DNA from: Gammaproteobacteria bacterium
GTDB lineage: Bacteria; Pseudomonadota; Gammaproteobacteria; Arenicellales; UBA868
DNA: 64,000 nucleotides
Assembly (NCBI GenBank): GCA_022450155.1
Contig: JAKUQR010000005.1
Location: 62,001 to 126,000, forward strand
Direction of reading: 5' to 3'
The position numbers and the translations under genes were made by a program. This document shows positions 9,148 to 18,387 of this stretch, piece by piece. Every line of letters begins with the position of its first letter. Position 1 is the stretch's first letter. The notes under the pieces were generated by a model that was not told the origin of the DNA, searched no databases, and saw only the letters and a list, made by a program, of their open reading frames with translations.

Positions 9148-10614
9148 TCAGGTATCGCTACTGTAATTTGGTGCTTCTTTGACCACGGCGACATCGTGCA
9201 CATGACTCTCTCGCATACCTGAATGGGTGATACGCACAAAACGACATCTGGTTCGCATTTTATTAAGGTCAGGGCAGCCGGTATATCCCATACTTGCGCG
9301 AAGACCACCGGCAAGTTGATGAACGATTGATGCCATCGGACCTTTGTATGGCACGCGACCTTCAATTCCTTCCGGTACGAGTTTAGCAACATCAGGTTCA
9401 CCTTCCTGAAAATATCGGTCTTTTGACCCCTGTTCCATAGCACCCAGAGACCCCATCCCACGGTAACTTTTATAGGAGCGTCCTTGATACATCTCAATCT
9501 CCCCTGGAGATTCGTCTGTACCCGCGAAAAGACTGCCTATCATCGTGCAGTGGGCACCAGCAGCAATTGCCTTGGCGATATCACCGGAATAACGAATACC
9601 CCCATCGGCGATCAGCGGTATTCCTGACGTTACCAACCCTCTGACCACATCCTGTATTGCCGTAATCTGGGGAAGCCCTACGCCCGCGATGATTCGCGTG
9701 GTGCATATAGATCCTGGACCGATCCCTACTTTTACACCATCCGCACCAACTCCGGCCATCGCCAGCGCTGCATCCGCTGTCGCTATATTTCCGCCAACAA
9801 CATCGACTTGGGGATATTCCCGCTTAATTAATGCTATTCGATCGAGCACACCTCTGGAATGCCCATGGGCCGTGTCCACAACGATTGCGTCGACACCCGC
9901 ATCCACAAGTTTGTCTACCCGCTCCTGTGTATCTGCGCCTGTGCCTACAGCAGCGGCAACGCGCAATCGACCTTTCCCGTCCTTACTCGCAGTTGGATAT
10001 TCGGTCTGCTTCTGTAGGTCTTTAACTGTGACCAGGCCTTTTAGTTCGAAATCATCATCTACCAGCAGGACTTTTTCTATTCGGTGTTCATGCAGCAAGT
10101 GTTTGATTTCACCCTTACCGGCACCCTCCGGCGCAGTAATCAGTTTATCTCTGGACGTCATTACCGCCGTAATCGGCTGGTCAAAACGTGTTTCAAATCT
10201 GAGATCTCGGCTGGTCACTATGCCCGTCAACCGCCCCGAAGCATCGAGAACCGGGACACCCGATATCTTCATTTTCTGAGTAAGATCTATAACCTCTCGA
10301 ACGGTCACTGTCTCAGCGACACAGATAGGGTCTGTAATCACCCCACTTTCAAACTTTTTCACGATAGACACCTGGGCGGCTTGTGCATCAGGACTCAGAT
10401 TCCGGTGCACAACACCTATCCCGCCCTGCTGAGCTATACATATGGCGGTTTCCGATTCGGTCACCGTGTCCATCGCCGCGGTGACCAGTGGCAAGCTGAG
10501 GGCGATATTGCGGCTAAATGGCGTGCTCAAACTGACGTCCCGAGGTAGAACTTCCGAAAAAGAAGGGACAAGGAGGACATCGTCAAAGGTAAGCGCAAGT
10601 TCCATGTCTTCCAT
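9148..10614 (-). CDS. guaB: IMP dehydrogenase
   Basis: This enzyme oxidises IMP to XMP with NAD+, the committed step of GMP synthesis. It is a TIM barrel with two inserted CBS repeats (about residues 93-205). The catalytic cysteine is C304 in [11 protein letters not shown], and the flap region carries the [15 protein letters not shown] segment. The length of 488 residues matches the family. The first gene of guaBA, it has a good promoter directly upstream whose predicted transcription start coincides with the ATG used here. An alternative ATG three codons in (10605) would leave only an 8-9 base leader. Either way the mRNA has almost no 5' untranslated region. Confidence 0.98.
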   Translation of the reverse strand: MEDMELALTFDDVLLVPSFSEVLPRDVSLSTPFSRNIALSLPLVTAAMDTVTESETAICIAQQGGIGVVHRNLSPDAQAAQVSIVKKFESGVITDPICVAETVTVREVIDLTQKMKISGVPVLDASGRLTGIVTSRDLRFETRFDQPITAVMTSRDKLITAPEGAGKGEIKHLLHEHRIEKVLLVDDDFELKGLVTVKDLQKQTEYPTASKDGKGRLRVAAAVGTGADTQERVDKLVDAGVDAIVVDTAHGHSRGVLDRIALIKREYPQVDVVGGNIATADAALAMAGVGADGVKVGIGPGSICTTRIIAGVGLPQITAIQDVVRGLVTSGIPLIADGGIRYSGDIAKAIAAGAHCTMIGSLFAGTDESPGEIEMYQGRSYKSYRGMGSLGAMEQGSKDRYFQEGEPDVAKLVPEGIEGRVPYKGPMASIVHQLAGGLRASMGYTGCPDLNKMRTRCRFVRITHSGMRESHVHDVAVVKEAPNYSSDT

Positions 10615-10620
10615 CAGCGG

Positions 10621-10649
10621 ATTATAGGAGTTGACTTTCCACGGGTAAA
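10621..10649 (-). promoter_or_regulatory. Sigma-70 type promoter of guaBA
   Basis: On the minus strand TTTACC (-35) is followed after exactly 17 bases by TATAAT (-10), a perfect consensus -10 box. Six bases later comes the guaB ATG, so the expected start of transcription is the A of the ATG itself. This predicts a leaderless guaBA transcript. No ribosome-binding site lies between the -10 box and the ATG, in line with this reading. Confidence 0.7.
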
Positions 10650-10716
10650 CCTTGCGGGGTCTGTGTAACTCAATACCGACGCCAAGCAGCAGTTATCTGC
10701 TCGATAAGACTACTGA

Positions 10717-11052
10717 ATGAATCGATTACGCGATCTTCTCCTAGTTTCGTTCATTGCATCACTGAGCCTGGTATTTACACCGGTATACGCCGGCAGCAAT
10801 GCTGCTGAAACCATAACCCAGGCAGAACAGGATTTGAAATCTGCCACTCGCGCCGGTGCGGTATGGCGTCTCGTTGACAAAGCAACTGGATCTGGCGCTG
10901 TAGGGATTGATAAACTCCTGAAGCTTGCCAAAAAGAAGCTTGATGAAGGCCATAACGATGAAGCAAAACGACTGGCTGCTCTCGTATCGTGGGCCGCGCT
11001 GTCTGGAATCAGCCAGGCCAAGTCACAGGAACAGGCAAAACCACTTTACTAA
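10717..11052 (+). CDS. Small exported protein resembling SoxXA-binding protein SoxK
   Basis: This is a 111-residue protein with a clear signal peptide: charged MNRLRD, hydrophobic LLLVSFIASLSLVFT, and cleavage expected after VYA near residue 25. The mature part is mainly helical and reads AGAVWR, then KLLKLAKKKLDEGHNDEAKRL, then QAKSQ near the end. This spacing of an AGxxWR element, an alanine-rich repeat-like helix and a terminal Q-rich helix resembles small SoxXA-binding (SoxK) proteins, which help assemble the periplasmic thiosulfate-oxidising SoxXA cytochrome. No other sox gene is in the window, so the assignment is tentative. It is transcribed divergently from guaB, alone, and ends in a strong terminator. 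The start ATG lacks a good ribosome-binding site. Confidence 0.75.
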   Translation: MNRLRDLLLVSFIASLSLVFTPVYAGSNAAETITQAEQDLKSATRAGAVWRLVDKATGSGAVGIDKLLKLAKKKLDEGHNDEAKRLAALVSWAALSGISQAKSQEQAKPLY

Positions 11053-11073
11053 CCTCACTGATCAGTTGTTGCC

Positions 11074-11099
11074 AAAAAGCCGGCAAAGCCGGCTTTTTT
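11074..11099 (+). terminator. Rho-independent terminator after the SoxK-like gene
   Basis: AAAAAGCCGG and CCGGCTTTTTT form a GC-rich stem with a 5-base loop ending in a T-run. It lies 22 bp after the stop codon of the small exported protein and 40 bp before xseA, so it isolates the small gene as its own transcript. Confidence 0.9.
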
Positions 11100-11139
11100 A
11101 TTTGTTGAGTTTCATCGATCAACAATTCACAATGCTCCA

Positions 11140-12510
11140 ATGTTGATCGACCATGTCTTTAGTGTTTCCGAATTCACTCGATCAATCCGCGACCTTCTAG
11201 AAGAATCCTATCCAGAAGTCTGGGTACGGGGTGAGATCTCGAATCTTGCAACCCCAAGGTCAGGCCATGCGTATTTTTCACTGAAAGACGAGGACTCACA
11301 AGTGAGATGCGCTTTGTTCCGCACTCACCGACTTCGACTTGCTTTGCCACTTGAGGAAGGCACTGCTGTGTTAATCCGAGGCAAGCCTTCGATCTATCTT
11401 GGTCGAGGCGACTTCCAGATTATTGTCGATTACGTCGAACCTGCCGGCGAGGGAGAACTTCGAAGGCGATTCGAACAGCTCAAGGCTGAACTCGAACGAC
11501 AAGGTTTATTTGATGAAAATATAAAGCGAGCGTTGCCCTCCATACCCAACAAGATCGGCGTAATCACGTCTCCTACCGGCGCAGCAGTACACGACATTTT
11601 AACGACGCTGGAACGCAGGTTTGCGATGGCAAAAGTTCTCGTGCTGCCAGTTGCTGTGCAAGGCGATAATGCAGTTCCTGCTATCGTCAACGCATTGAAT
11701 CAAATACGACAAATTCGGAGTTGTGAAATTGTGATCCTTGCTCGAGGCGGGGGCAGTCTTGAAGACCTGTGGGCTTTTAACGAAGCAACTATCGTTCACG
11801 CGATTCGCGCCTGCCCCGTTCCTGTGGTTACTGGAATTGGCCACGAAACAGACTTTACACTCGCTGATTTTGCTGCCGACTTTCGAGCCGCAACGCCGAC
11901 AGCGGCTGCAGAAGCAGTGACGCCCGATAGAAACGAGTTATCCGCTCGTTTAGCTGGTTTGGGCAATCGAATATCTCTGACGATGCTCAGAATATTACAG
12001 GATCGCGGACAGCAACTAGATGCCGCAGCAGGACGACTGCACCACCCCAAGACTCGTCTCAACGGCCAGCGTTACCAACTTCTTGCCCAACAGGCCAGGC
12101 TTCAGTCGGCTGTCCGCGAACCCCTCCACGGCTACCGCTTGGCTCTGACACAGATAATTCAGCGACTGCACGTCAATTCACCCGTTGCTACCATCAGATC
12201 AAATCAAGTTGGCTTTCAGGCATTTTTACGCCGTCTGCAACGTTCGGGCACAACCATCACAGCCTTACATCGGCAACAGGTCGGTACCTCTGAAGGCGCA
12301 CTTGAGATTCTCAACCCAAGACGAACACTAGGGCGGGGCTACGCGATCGTAAAACGTCTAACCGATGGTACGATAGTGACTTCAGCGGCTGATACCACCC
12401 CTGGGGATGCGCTAATTACGGAGTTACGCCAGGGTAGCGTTAGCAGCACCGTGACAGGCATCAGCACAGACTTGACCGACCCCACCAGTCACCACACGGA
12501 CTCAGACTGA
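11140..12510 (+). CDS. xseA: Exodeoxyribonuclease VII large subunit
   Basis: This is the catalytic large subunit of exonuclease VII, which degrades single-stranded DNA to oligonucleotides together with XseB. The N-terminal OB-fold is clear (SVSEFTRSIRDLLEESYP, VWVRGEISNL, GHAYFSLKD). The nuclease core has GVITSPTGAAVHDILTTLERR and ILARGGGSLEDLWAFN, then GIGHETDFTLADFAADFRAATPT split over its conserved blocks. The C-terminal coiled-coil region ends with NPRRTLGRGYAIV. The 456 residues are normal. It sits convergent with der with a 32 bp gap; xseB is not in the window. Confidence 0.97.
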   Translation: MLIDHVFSVSEFTRSIRDLLEESYPEVWVRGEISNLATPRSGHAYFSLKDEDSQVRCALFRTHRLRLALPLEEGTAVLIRGKPSIYLGRGDFQIIVDYVEPAGEGELRRRFEQLKAELERQGLFDENIKRALPSIPNKIGVITSPTGAAVHDILTTLERRFAMAKVLVLPVAVQGDNAVPAIVNALNQIRQIRSCEIVILARGGGSLEDLWAFNEATIVHAIRACPVPVVTGIGHETDFTLADFAADFRAATPTAAAEAVTPDRNELSARLAGLGNRISLTMLRILQDRGQQLDAAAGRLHHPKTRLNGQRYQLLAQQARLQSAVREPLHGYRLALTQIIQRLHVNSPVATIRSNQVGFQAFLRRLQRSGTTITALHRQQVGTSEGALEILNPRRTLGRGYAIVKRLTDGTIVTSAADTTPGDALITELRQGSVSSTVTGISTDLTDPTSHHTDSD

Positions 12511-12542
12511 ACTGGCAAATCAGGCTCTAGCTTGTACTTCTT

Positions 12543-13913
12543 TTACCTTGCTTGACCACGAATTCTGGATGATTTTTGTCTTCCGGATGTCCGCCTACCA
12601 GCGGAATAAGGGTTCTTTGATGTTCGCAGTTCAAGCCGAACCCGTGTACCCACCAGTTCAAATGCTTTACCAAAAGTACTTGCGATGTATCGTAGGTAGT
12701 TCGCTGGCAACTGTTCAAGCATATTGCCATGTAACACGACGGTTGGTGGGTTTTTGCCGCCCTGGTGGGCATACTTGATCTTTACCGGACGGCCCTGCCG
12801 CAAAGGTGGAGCGTGACGTGTCATGGCCTCTCTTAACACAGCATTGAGCCGGGAAGTTGGCATCTCAATCCAATTGGAGCGCAAAGCGGCCATCACTGAT
12901 TTGACCACATCGGTAACTCCACTGCCATACAACGCGGAGATATAGAGTGTATGGTGTTCGGGCAAGAATGGAAATCGCCGATCCAACGTCCGACGGAGAT
13001 AATTTTTGTCCCGACGTTCCATTCCATCCCATTTATTGACAACCAGCACCACACTCCGGCCACTCGCCTGGATCAGGCCAGCGATTGTGAGGTCCTGTTC
13101 TAGTACCCCTTGCCGGCCGTCAAGAATATGCACGACAACCTGCGAATCCGCTATCGCCTGAAGGGTCTTCACCACAGAAAATTTCTCCAGCGACTGTGTG
13201 ACTCTGGAGCGACGACGTACACCTGCCGTATCAATCAACATTAATGGCTGATCGAATCTATCTAAGGCAACTTCGATACTATCCCGCGTGGTGCCCGGTT
13301 CGTCAGTGACGATTACTCTTTTTTCCGACAGCAACGCATTCGTTAACGTAGATTTACCGACATTGGGTCGCCCAATGAGCGCTACACGCGGACGATCAGA
13401 TTGTTCAGGCTTATGTTCTACGCTCGGAAACTCAGTCTCCAGCAACATAAGAAGATCGACAACACCAAAACCTGTTCTTGCCGATACCGCTCTTGGGATC
13501 CCTAAACCAAGTTCATTAAACTCGGCTGAAACGATGTCCGGCTCCAGGTCCTCCACTTTGTTGACGACCACGAAAACCTTTTGGCCACTTTGCCGCAACC
13601 GTTTCGCTATTTCAAATTCCTCGGGTACAGCACCAGCACGCCCATCTGTCAAAAACAGCAGAGCGTCGGCTTCACCTAATACGTGCTCGATCTGCTCTTG
13701 AACCGCGATTTCGATCGCACCACCTCTGGTCGTAAGACCACCAGTATCAACAACCAAGCACCGTAAACGACCCTGAAGACACATTCCATAAATCCTGTCT
13801 CGAGTCACACCGGGTTGATCATCTACCAATGCTTTGCGACTGCGGGTCAGTCGATTAAACAGCGTCGACTTACCCACGTTGGGTCGGCCAATGAGTGCGA
13901 TAACCGGGAGCAT
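12543..13913 (-). CDS. der: Ribosome-assembly GTPase Der (EngA)
   Basis: Der is an essential GTPase with two tandem G domains that acts in assembly of the 50S subunit. The first G domain has GRPNVGKST at 9-17 and the G3 element DTGG near 56; its G4 motif reads NKVE (118-121) rather than NKxD. The second has GRPNVGKST at 181-189, DTAGVRRRS and NKWD. A C-terminal KH-like domain follows with a basic tail. The length of 456 residues is typical. It is the last gene of the minus-strand run hisS - yfgM - bamB - der, 45 bp after bamB, and its ribosome-binding site lies in a stem-loop. Confidence 0.97.
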   Translation of the reverse strand: MLPVIALIGRPNVGKSTLFNRLTRSRKALVDDQPGVTRDRIYGMCLQGRLRCLVVDTGGLTTRGGAIEIAVQEQIEHVLGEADALLFLTDGRAGAVPEEFEIAKRLRQSGQKVFVVVNKVEDLEPDIVSAEFNELGLGIPRAVSARTGFGVVDLLMLLETEFPSVEHKPEQSDRPRVALIGRPNVGKSTLTNALLSEKRVIVTDEPGTTRDSIEVALDRFDQPLMLIDTAGVRRRSRVTQSLEKFSVVKTLQAIADSQVVVHILDGRQGVLEQDLTIAGLIQASGRSVVLVVNKWDGMERRDKNYLRRTLDRRFPFLPEHHTLYISALYGSGVTDVVKSVMAALRSNWIEMPTSRLNAVLREAMTRHAPPLRQGRPVKIKYAHQGGKNPPTVVLHGNMLEQLPANYLRYIASTFGKAFELVGTRVRLELRTSKNPYSAGRRTSGRQKSSRIRGQAR

Positions 13914-13920
13914 CGTATTT

Positions 13921-13942
13921 CACCTTCACCAAGTGGAAGGTG
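13921..13942 (-). promoter_or_regulatory. Stem-loop covering the der ribosome-binding site
   Basis: On the minus strand CACCTTC and GAAGGTG form a 7 bp perfect stem with an 8-base loop. The 3' arm is the Shine-Dalgarno sequence of der, seven bases before the ATG. The fold would hide the ribosome-binding site in the bamB-der gap. It may tie der translation to ribosomes coming from bamB or to temperature; no T-run follows, so it is not a terminator. Confidence 0.5.
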
Positions 13943-13958
13943 TTAAAAATTGTTTTCC

Positions 13959-15125
13959 TCAGCTGCCCTCGTCAAGCAGCCAGGCTGTAATCGTACCTTG
14001 TTCTGACAATGTATAAAATCCTTCGAAATCCTGACTGACTGACGTTGCCATAATTGCGCCAGCACGGACTCGACCTCGACCCTTTAGCTGACCTGTGTTT
14101 ACATCCATTACATGAACATAACCCTGATAGTCGCCGGCCACACAATACTTAGAACCTGGAATCGCGATAGGATTCGTTACCCCTCTGCCCTTGAGTCGAT
14201 CCTGCTTCCATACCTCGATACCAGTCTTTTGGTCAAGTGCCACCACAACACCGTCATCCAGTGTTATTAGCAATTCATTGTCACTGACAGCCAGGTTCCT
14301 TAAGGTAGATCTTGGCATCTTCCACTCTACTTTTTGAGCCGTTAAGGAAATCGCATACACCTTATCCTGGTAGGCGGCCACAAACAGCCGGTTACCTGCT
14401 ATCAGAGGATCTGCATCAATATCGATCAGGCGGTCTATCTGATTGGACCCCCGAGGACGGGAAATCGGCGTTTTCCAGAGCTCCCGCCCAGATTCGGTGT
14501 CTATCCCGGACAAGTGACCACTGGCGTAACCAACCACTACAATTTCATCAACCTGGACAGGCACAGACAGCCCTCGAACACTGAGCGAAGGTACATTATT
14601 TCTTAAACGCCAACTAACCGTGCCGGAGTTCTTGTCCAGACCGATAACTTGGCCGTCCCCTGTCCGAACAATGATACGCTCGTCTGCGACGATGGGCCGC
14701 GCAAGCACTTCTGCGCCAACAGTAGACTGCCACAGCAAATTTCCGTCAGTCGCATCTAGGACCAGCAGTTGCCCCTCCGTCGAAGCCACGACCACAATTC
14801 CATGTCCGAACCCGACCCCTGCTGAAATCTCCAATTCCGAATCCACCTGCCAGACAACAATGCCCGTAGCAGCATCCAAGGCGTAAACCTTACCCCCCGG
14901 TTCTGCCGCGAATATTCGTGACCCCTCGACTAATGGCTGCAGCAGAATATTGGCCGAATCGTAGGATTCCCCAGTATCAAATCGCCAGATGGGTGCCACC
15001 TTGAAAGAGGATTGCTCGGGTACAACTGCAGGTGGCGGGCCTTCACGCATAAAATGAATCGGGCGCGGTGCACAGCCGACCACCACTGTGACCACAATGG
15101 TCACGGCTAACAACTGCTTAATCAC
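13959..15125 (-). CDS. bamB: Outer-membrane assembly lipoprotein BamB
   Basis: BamB is an accessory lipoprotein of the BAM complex that inserts beta-barrel proteins into the outer membrane. A lipoprotein signal is visible: a hydrophobic stretch from residue 4 with lipobox VVGC and the lipidated cysteine at C18. The rest is an eight-bladed beta-propeller of PQQ-like repeats (VYALDAATGIVVWQ, LLVLDATDGNLLWQ, VIGLDKNSGTVSW, VVALDQKTGIEVW, VHVMDVNTGQLKG). The length of 388 residues is usual. Its ATG overlaps the yfgM stop codon by four bases, showing translational coupling inside the hisS-yfgM-bamB-der operon. Confidence 0.96.
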   Translation of the reverse strand: MIKQLLAVTIVVTVVVGCAPRPIHFMREGPPPAVVPEQSSFKVAPIWRFDTGESYDSANILLQPLVEGSRIFAAEPGGKVYALDAATGIVVWQVDSELEISAGVGFGHGIVVVASTEGQLLVLDATDGNLLWQSTVGAEVLARPIVADERIIVRTGDGQVIGLDKNSGTVSWRLRNNVPSLSVRGLSVPVQVDEIVVVGYASGHLSGIDTESGRELWKTPISRPRGSNQIDRLIDIDADPLIAGNRLFVAAYQDKVYAISLTAQKVEWKMPRSTLRNLAVSDNELLITLDDGVVVALDQKTGIEVWKQDRLKGRGVTNPIAIPGSKYCVAGDYQGYVHVMDVNTGQLKGRGRVRAGAIMATSVSQDFEGFYTLSEQGTITAWLLDEGS

Positions 15126-15787
15126 TGGTTGCTACCGATACTACCCGCATAGTTTCGTTTGGACGTGAGTAAGGCCCTGGAGGAAGATGCCGGTGCAAGT
15201 GCCTGAAGCGCTCGATCGTAGGCCTCCGCGGCGTCAGAGTACTTGTGCTGCGCAACAAGAATATCGCCGAGAACTTCCGGGTACTCGGACTCAAAACCAC
15301 CGACATCGTCTGTGGTTACCAACTCTTGTGCCCGAACCAGGTCACCCGCTAACAATGTCACTCGGGCCAGCCGAAGCCGAGCGAGCTGACGCATCGCTGG
15401 ATCGTTTGACTTTGTCATGACATGGGTGAGTGCTTCCATGGCATTCGAAAGCTCGTTATTTTTTATCGCCAGTTTTGCGATCATCAGGTAGGCCATATCG
15501 ACATATGGTGTGGACCGGTAGTCCTTAGCGAGCATCTGTGCTCGATCTTGTGCCTGCTCGACCGAACCGGATTCATCGTATGCCAGCATTTCCTGGAACA
15601 CGTCAGATGCCGATAAAGCACGATTCTCGGTATACACCTGCCAACCTTTGAAACCGCCAACTCCAGCGACACCGATAGCGACTCCCGCCACCATTCCCAT
15701 GCCATTCTTCTTCCACCACGCTCTTAGTTTTTGAGTGTCATCATCTTCGGCAACATGAATTTCCAGTATTTTGTCGTTCTCAGCCAT
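15122..15787 (-). CDS. yfgM: YfgM-like membrane-anchored TPR protein
   Basis: YfgM is a single-pass inner-membrane protein that works with the SecYEG/PpiD periplasmic chaperone network. The protein begins with a short acidic cytoplasmic part, then LRAWWKKNG and a transmembrane helix at about 29-47 (GMGMVAGVAIGVAGVGGF). The periplasmic part is helical and TPR-like (VDMAYLMIAKLAIKNNELSNA; RLARVTLLAGDLVRAQEL). The chosen ATG has GAGG six bases upstream; two in-frame codons before it (GTG, ATG) are also possible. It overlaps the end of hisS and its stop overlaps the bamB start. Confidence 0.92.
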   Translation of the reverse strand: MAENDKILEIHVAEDDDTQKLRAWWKKNGMGMVAGVAIGVAGVGGFKGWQVYTENRALSASDVFQEMLAYDESGSVEQAQDRAQMLAKDYRSTPYVDMAYLMIAKLAIKNNELSNAMEALTHVMTKSNDPAMRQLARLRLARVTLLAGDLVRAQELVTTDDVGGFESEYPEVLGDILVAQHKYSDAAEAYDRALQALAPASSSRALLTSKRNYAGSIGSNQ

Positions 15788-17075
15788 CATCACCCTCGCT
15801 CGTTACTTTTGCTTCACTCAACCTACAACAAACATAATTAGCGAGTTCCGACTCGTTGACCTGAGTCTGGTCACCAGACTCACGCAATGATTTAACGGTG
15901 GCATAGCCGTTCGTAAACTCGTCATCGCCAATCACAACGAGTAATTGAGCACCACTCTGATCCGCCCGCCGAAGTTGACGTTTAACCGCCCCACCCCCGC
16001 AATTAACGACAGTATGTATTCCAGTATCGCGAAGCTTCTCGGCAGTCTTCAAGGCGTAACTCATCGTATGACTCCCAATAACGCACACCCAGACATCGGG
16101 TTGATTGTTCACGGTGGAGCCCGCAATGTTCTCGTAAACCTCGACCAAACGTTCAACACCACACGCAAATCCTGCAGCCGGTACGGGTTGACCACCCAGT
16201 TGCAACACCAGACCATCATAGCGGCCGCCAGCACACACGGCGTTCTGTGCTCCAAGCAAATCAGTTGTCCATTCAAATACAGGTCCCGTGTAATAGTCCA
16301 GCCCCCGAACTAATCGGCTGTTGACTTCAAACTCAATCCCGTTCTCAGACAAAATAGTTTGCAAAAGCGAAAAGTCGTCTTTCGACTGACCGTCAATAAA
16401 ACTGAGTAGATCCGGAGCCTCAGCCAATATCTGCCTGGTCTGCGGGACCTTACTGTCCAGTATGCGTAGCGGATTTCGATCAAGTCGCCGTTGGCTGTCT
16501 GGATCAAGATCATCTCGGTGTCGATCGAGATAGGATTTGAGCGCCTCACGGTACAACCCACGCGCCTCCGGGTCTCCCAGGGTGTTAATCTCGAGCGTCA
16601 ACCGACTGAGTCCGAGTTGCCGCCAAAGCCTAGTCCCGACCATCATGATTTCAGCATCAATATCCGGGCCTGACCATCCCAAGGCCTCGATTCCAAACTG
16701 CTGAAACTGCCGATAGCGACCTTTCTGAGGTCGTTCCCGCCGAAACATCGGCCCCATGTACCAAAGCCGGTGGTGTTGATTGTGCAAAAACCCATGCTCG
16801 ATTCCAGCCCGCACACAGGCCGCAGTCGCCTCGGGTCTCAGAGTCAAGCTGTCGCCGCTGATATCATCAAACGTATACATTTCTTTTTCAACGATATCGG
16901 TCTGTTCACCAATTGATCGCTTGAAAAGCTCCGTCCGCTCAAGCAGTGGCGTCCGTATTTCTCGGTACCCATATGAATTGACAACCTCACGAATTGCGCT
17001 TTCTACCCGGTACCAGACATCGGATCGCCCTGGCAGCAGATCATTCATACCGCGCACAGAATTGATCTTCTCCAC
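15780..17075 (-). CDS. hisS: Histidyl-tRNA synthetase
   Basis: This class II aminoacyl-tRNA synthetase charges tRNA-His. The N terminus SVRGMNDLLP is diagnostic. Motif 2 is MYTFDD followed by LRPEATAACVRAGIEHG and FRRERPQKGRYRQFQQFG; the histidine-specific motifs LVRGLDYYTGPVFEW and CAGGRYDGLV are present. A C-terminal anticodon-binding domain follows with QLRRADQSGAQLLVVIG. The length of 431 residues is typical. It follows rodZ by 6 bp, and the ispG gene that usually sits between them in E. coli is absent. Confidence 0.97.
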   Translation of the reverse strand: MEKINSVRGMNDLLPGRSDVWYRVESAIREVVNSYGYREIRTPLLERTELFKRSIGEQTDIVEKEMYTFDDISGDSLTLRPEATAACVRAGIEHGFLHNQHHRLWYMGPMFRRERPQKGRYRQFQQFGIEALGWSGPDIDAEIMMVGTRLWRQLGLSRLTLEINTLGDPEARGLYREALKSYLDRHRDDLDPDSQRRLDRNPLRILDSKVPQTRQILAEAPDLLSFIDGQSKDDFSLLQTILSENGIEFEVNSRLVRGLDYYTGPVFEWTTDLLGAQNAVCAGGRYDGLVLQLGGQPVPAAGFACGVERLVEVYENIAGSTVNNQPDVWVCVIGSHTMSYALKTAEKLRDTGIHTVVNCGGGAVKRQLRRADQSGAQLLVVIGDDEFTNGYATVKSLRESGDQTQVNESELANYVCCRLSEAKVTSEGDDG

Positions 17076-17081
17076 CTGGAG

Positions 17082-18386
17082 CTATTCTCCCCGACCTTGG
17101 TTTGTGATGGCCCTATGCTTGCCACCGATCTGAGTGATGCCGACTTGAAAACGGATTTGCCCACCATTATCAGGAGATGGGATCTCGACCACCTTTCCGT
17201 CATAGAGCACCCGGACGCCTTCGGACACACGCAAGCGAACATCGAATGGGGGCGTTCCAGATAGCGTGACTACTTTACCCGATGGCAAATAGCGCCGAAG
17301 GAGTTCATCACCTTCACCATCATACACTATGACCTGACTACCGCGTTTAAGCACAATGGTGATCTTGTGCCTCGACTGAGCCACGACTCCGGGCAAACCG
17401 GACTCCCGACCTGCGAGGACTTTGGACTGCTTTAGCTTAATCCCCTCTACTGGCGTCTCTGAAGTGTCGAATCCGCTACTGCCGGCAGGAGTGGATTCTG
17501 CTCGTGACAATCTTACCTGTGCTACAAAACCCGTCTGCACCAGTACGTCTGCAACGGGATTGATTGCCGACCGCTCCGGAGCCACGTTTGTTTGTAAAAT
17601 CTGCTTTTTGCTTTGTTTCTTCTTTACGCTTGTATTCCGCGATAGATCAGTCGTAGTCGGGCGTACGGCTATTTGTTTAGAATCCGGTGTCGGGGAAACA
17701 GTCTGGTCGTTACGCATCGCTACTGAATCATCACCCACTGTCTGCTGTGACTCGCCCAACCTTGTACCAGCAGTTGATTCAGCTTCGCCAATCTTGTTGT
17801 TATTTGTCACAGAAGATGGTGCAACCTGTATCACGCCAATGACTTTTCCCTCCTCCGTCACCGTCGAGCCTTTATTCGAGACCGACTCAGCCTCACTGGT
17901 TTTCTCAGATCGCGTGTCGACTGGAACAGGTTCCTTCTGAATCTTTGCCAGTTCATCGTTGAGTTCGTTGCTGGCGAGATCAATTCTCTCGACATCGCCG
18001 GATCTCTTTAGATAGGCACCATAAAGCCCACCCACAACAACGATCATCACGACGACAGTGACTACCCAGCGATAATGAATCGCAATGGGCTGCCGGTGGT
18101 TAATATTTTCTGTGATCGTACCCGGTCCATCTTGGGTCGGCGGCAGAAACTTTTCATGCTGCTGTATGGCACTTTCGACATTGACGTTGACCAGTTTTCC
18201 ATAGCTGCGTAAATAACCGACCACATACGTCCATCCAGCCAACTGATCGTAGTCGTCGTTTTCAAGCGCCTGAATAATATAGGGCAGCAAATTAAGTTCA
18301 TCCGCGACCTCTTTCTCGCTCCAGCCATAAAGCTGACGAGCACTGCGCAATAGCTCACCGGGTGTAGAGCCAGTCCTGTCACCCAT
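17082..18386 (-). CDS. rodZ: RodZ-like cytoskeletal HTH membrane protein
   Basis: RodZ couples MreB filaments to the cell wall machinery and affects cell shape. From the chosen ATG the protein has an N-terminal Cro/C1-type helix-turn-helix (GELLRSARQLYGWSEKEVAD, then LLPYIIQALENDDYDQL), one transmembrane helix (WVVTVVVMIVVVGGLYGAYL, about 107-126), a long serine/threonine-rich low-complexity periplasmic linker of about 180 residues and a C-terminal DUF4115 beta domain (GSQVIVYDGEGDELLRRYLPSG; GTPPFDVRLRVSEGVRVLYDG). The ATG at 18386 has AAGGTGG upstream and starts one base after the pilW stop; a GTG six codons earlier is less likely. The linker is long for the family. Confidence 0.92.
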   Translation of the reverse strand: MGDRTGSTPGELLRSARQLYGWSEKEVADELNLLPYIIQALENDDYDQLAGWTYVVGYLRSYGKLVNVNVESAIQQHEKFLPPTQDGPGTITENINHRQPIAIHYRWVVTVVVMIVVVGGLYGAYLKRSGDVERIDLASNELNDELAKIQKEPVPVDTRSEKTSEAESVSNKGSTVTEEGKVIGVIQVAPSSVTNNNKIGEAESTAGTRLGESQQTVGDDSVAMRNDQTVSPTPDSKQIAVRPTTTDLSRNTSVKKKQSKKQILQTNVAPERSAINPVADVLVQTGFVAQVRLSRAESTPAGSSGFDTSETPVEGIKLKQSKVLAGRESGLPGVVAQSRHKITIVLKRGSQVIVYDGEGDELLRRYLPSGKVVTLSGTPPFDVRLRVSEGVRVLYDGKVVEIPSPDNGGQIRFQVGITQIGGKHRAITNQGRGE

Positions 18387-18387
18387 A

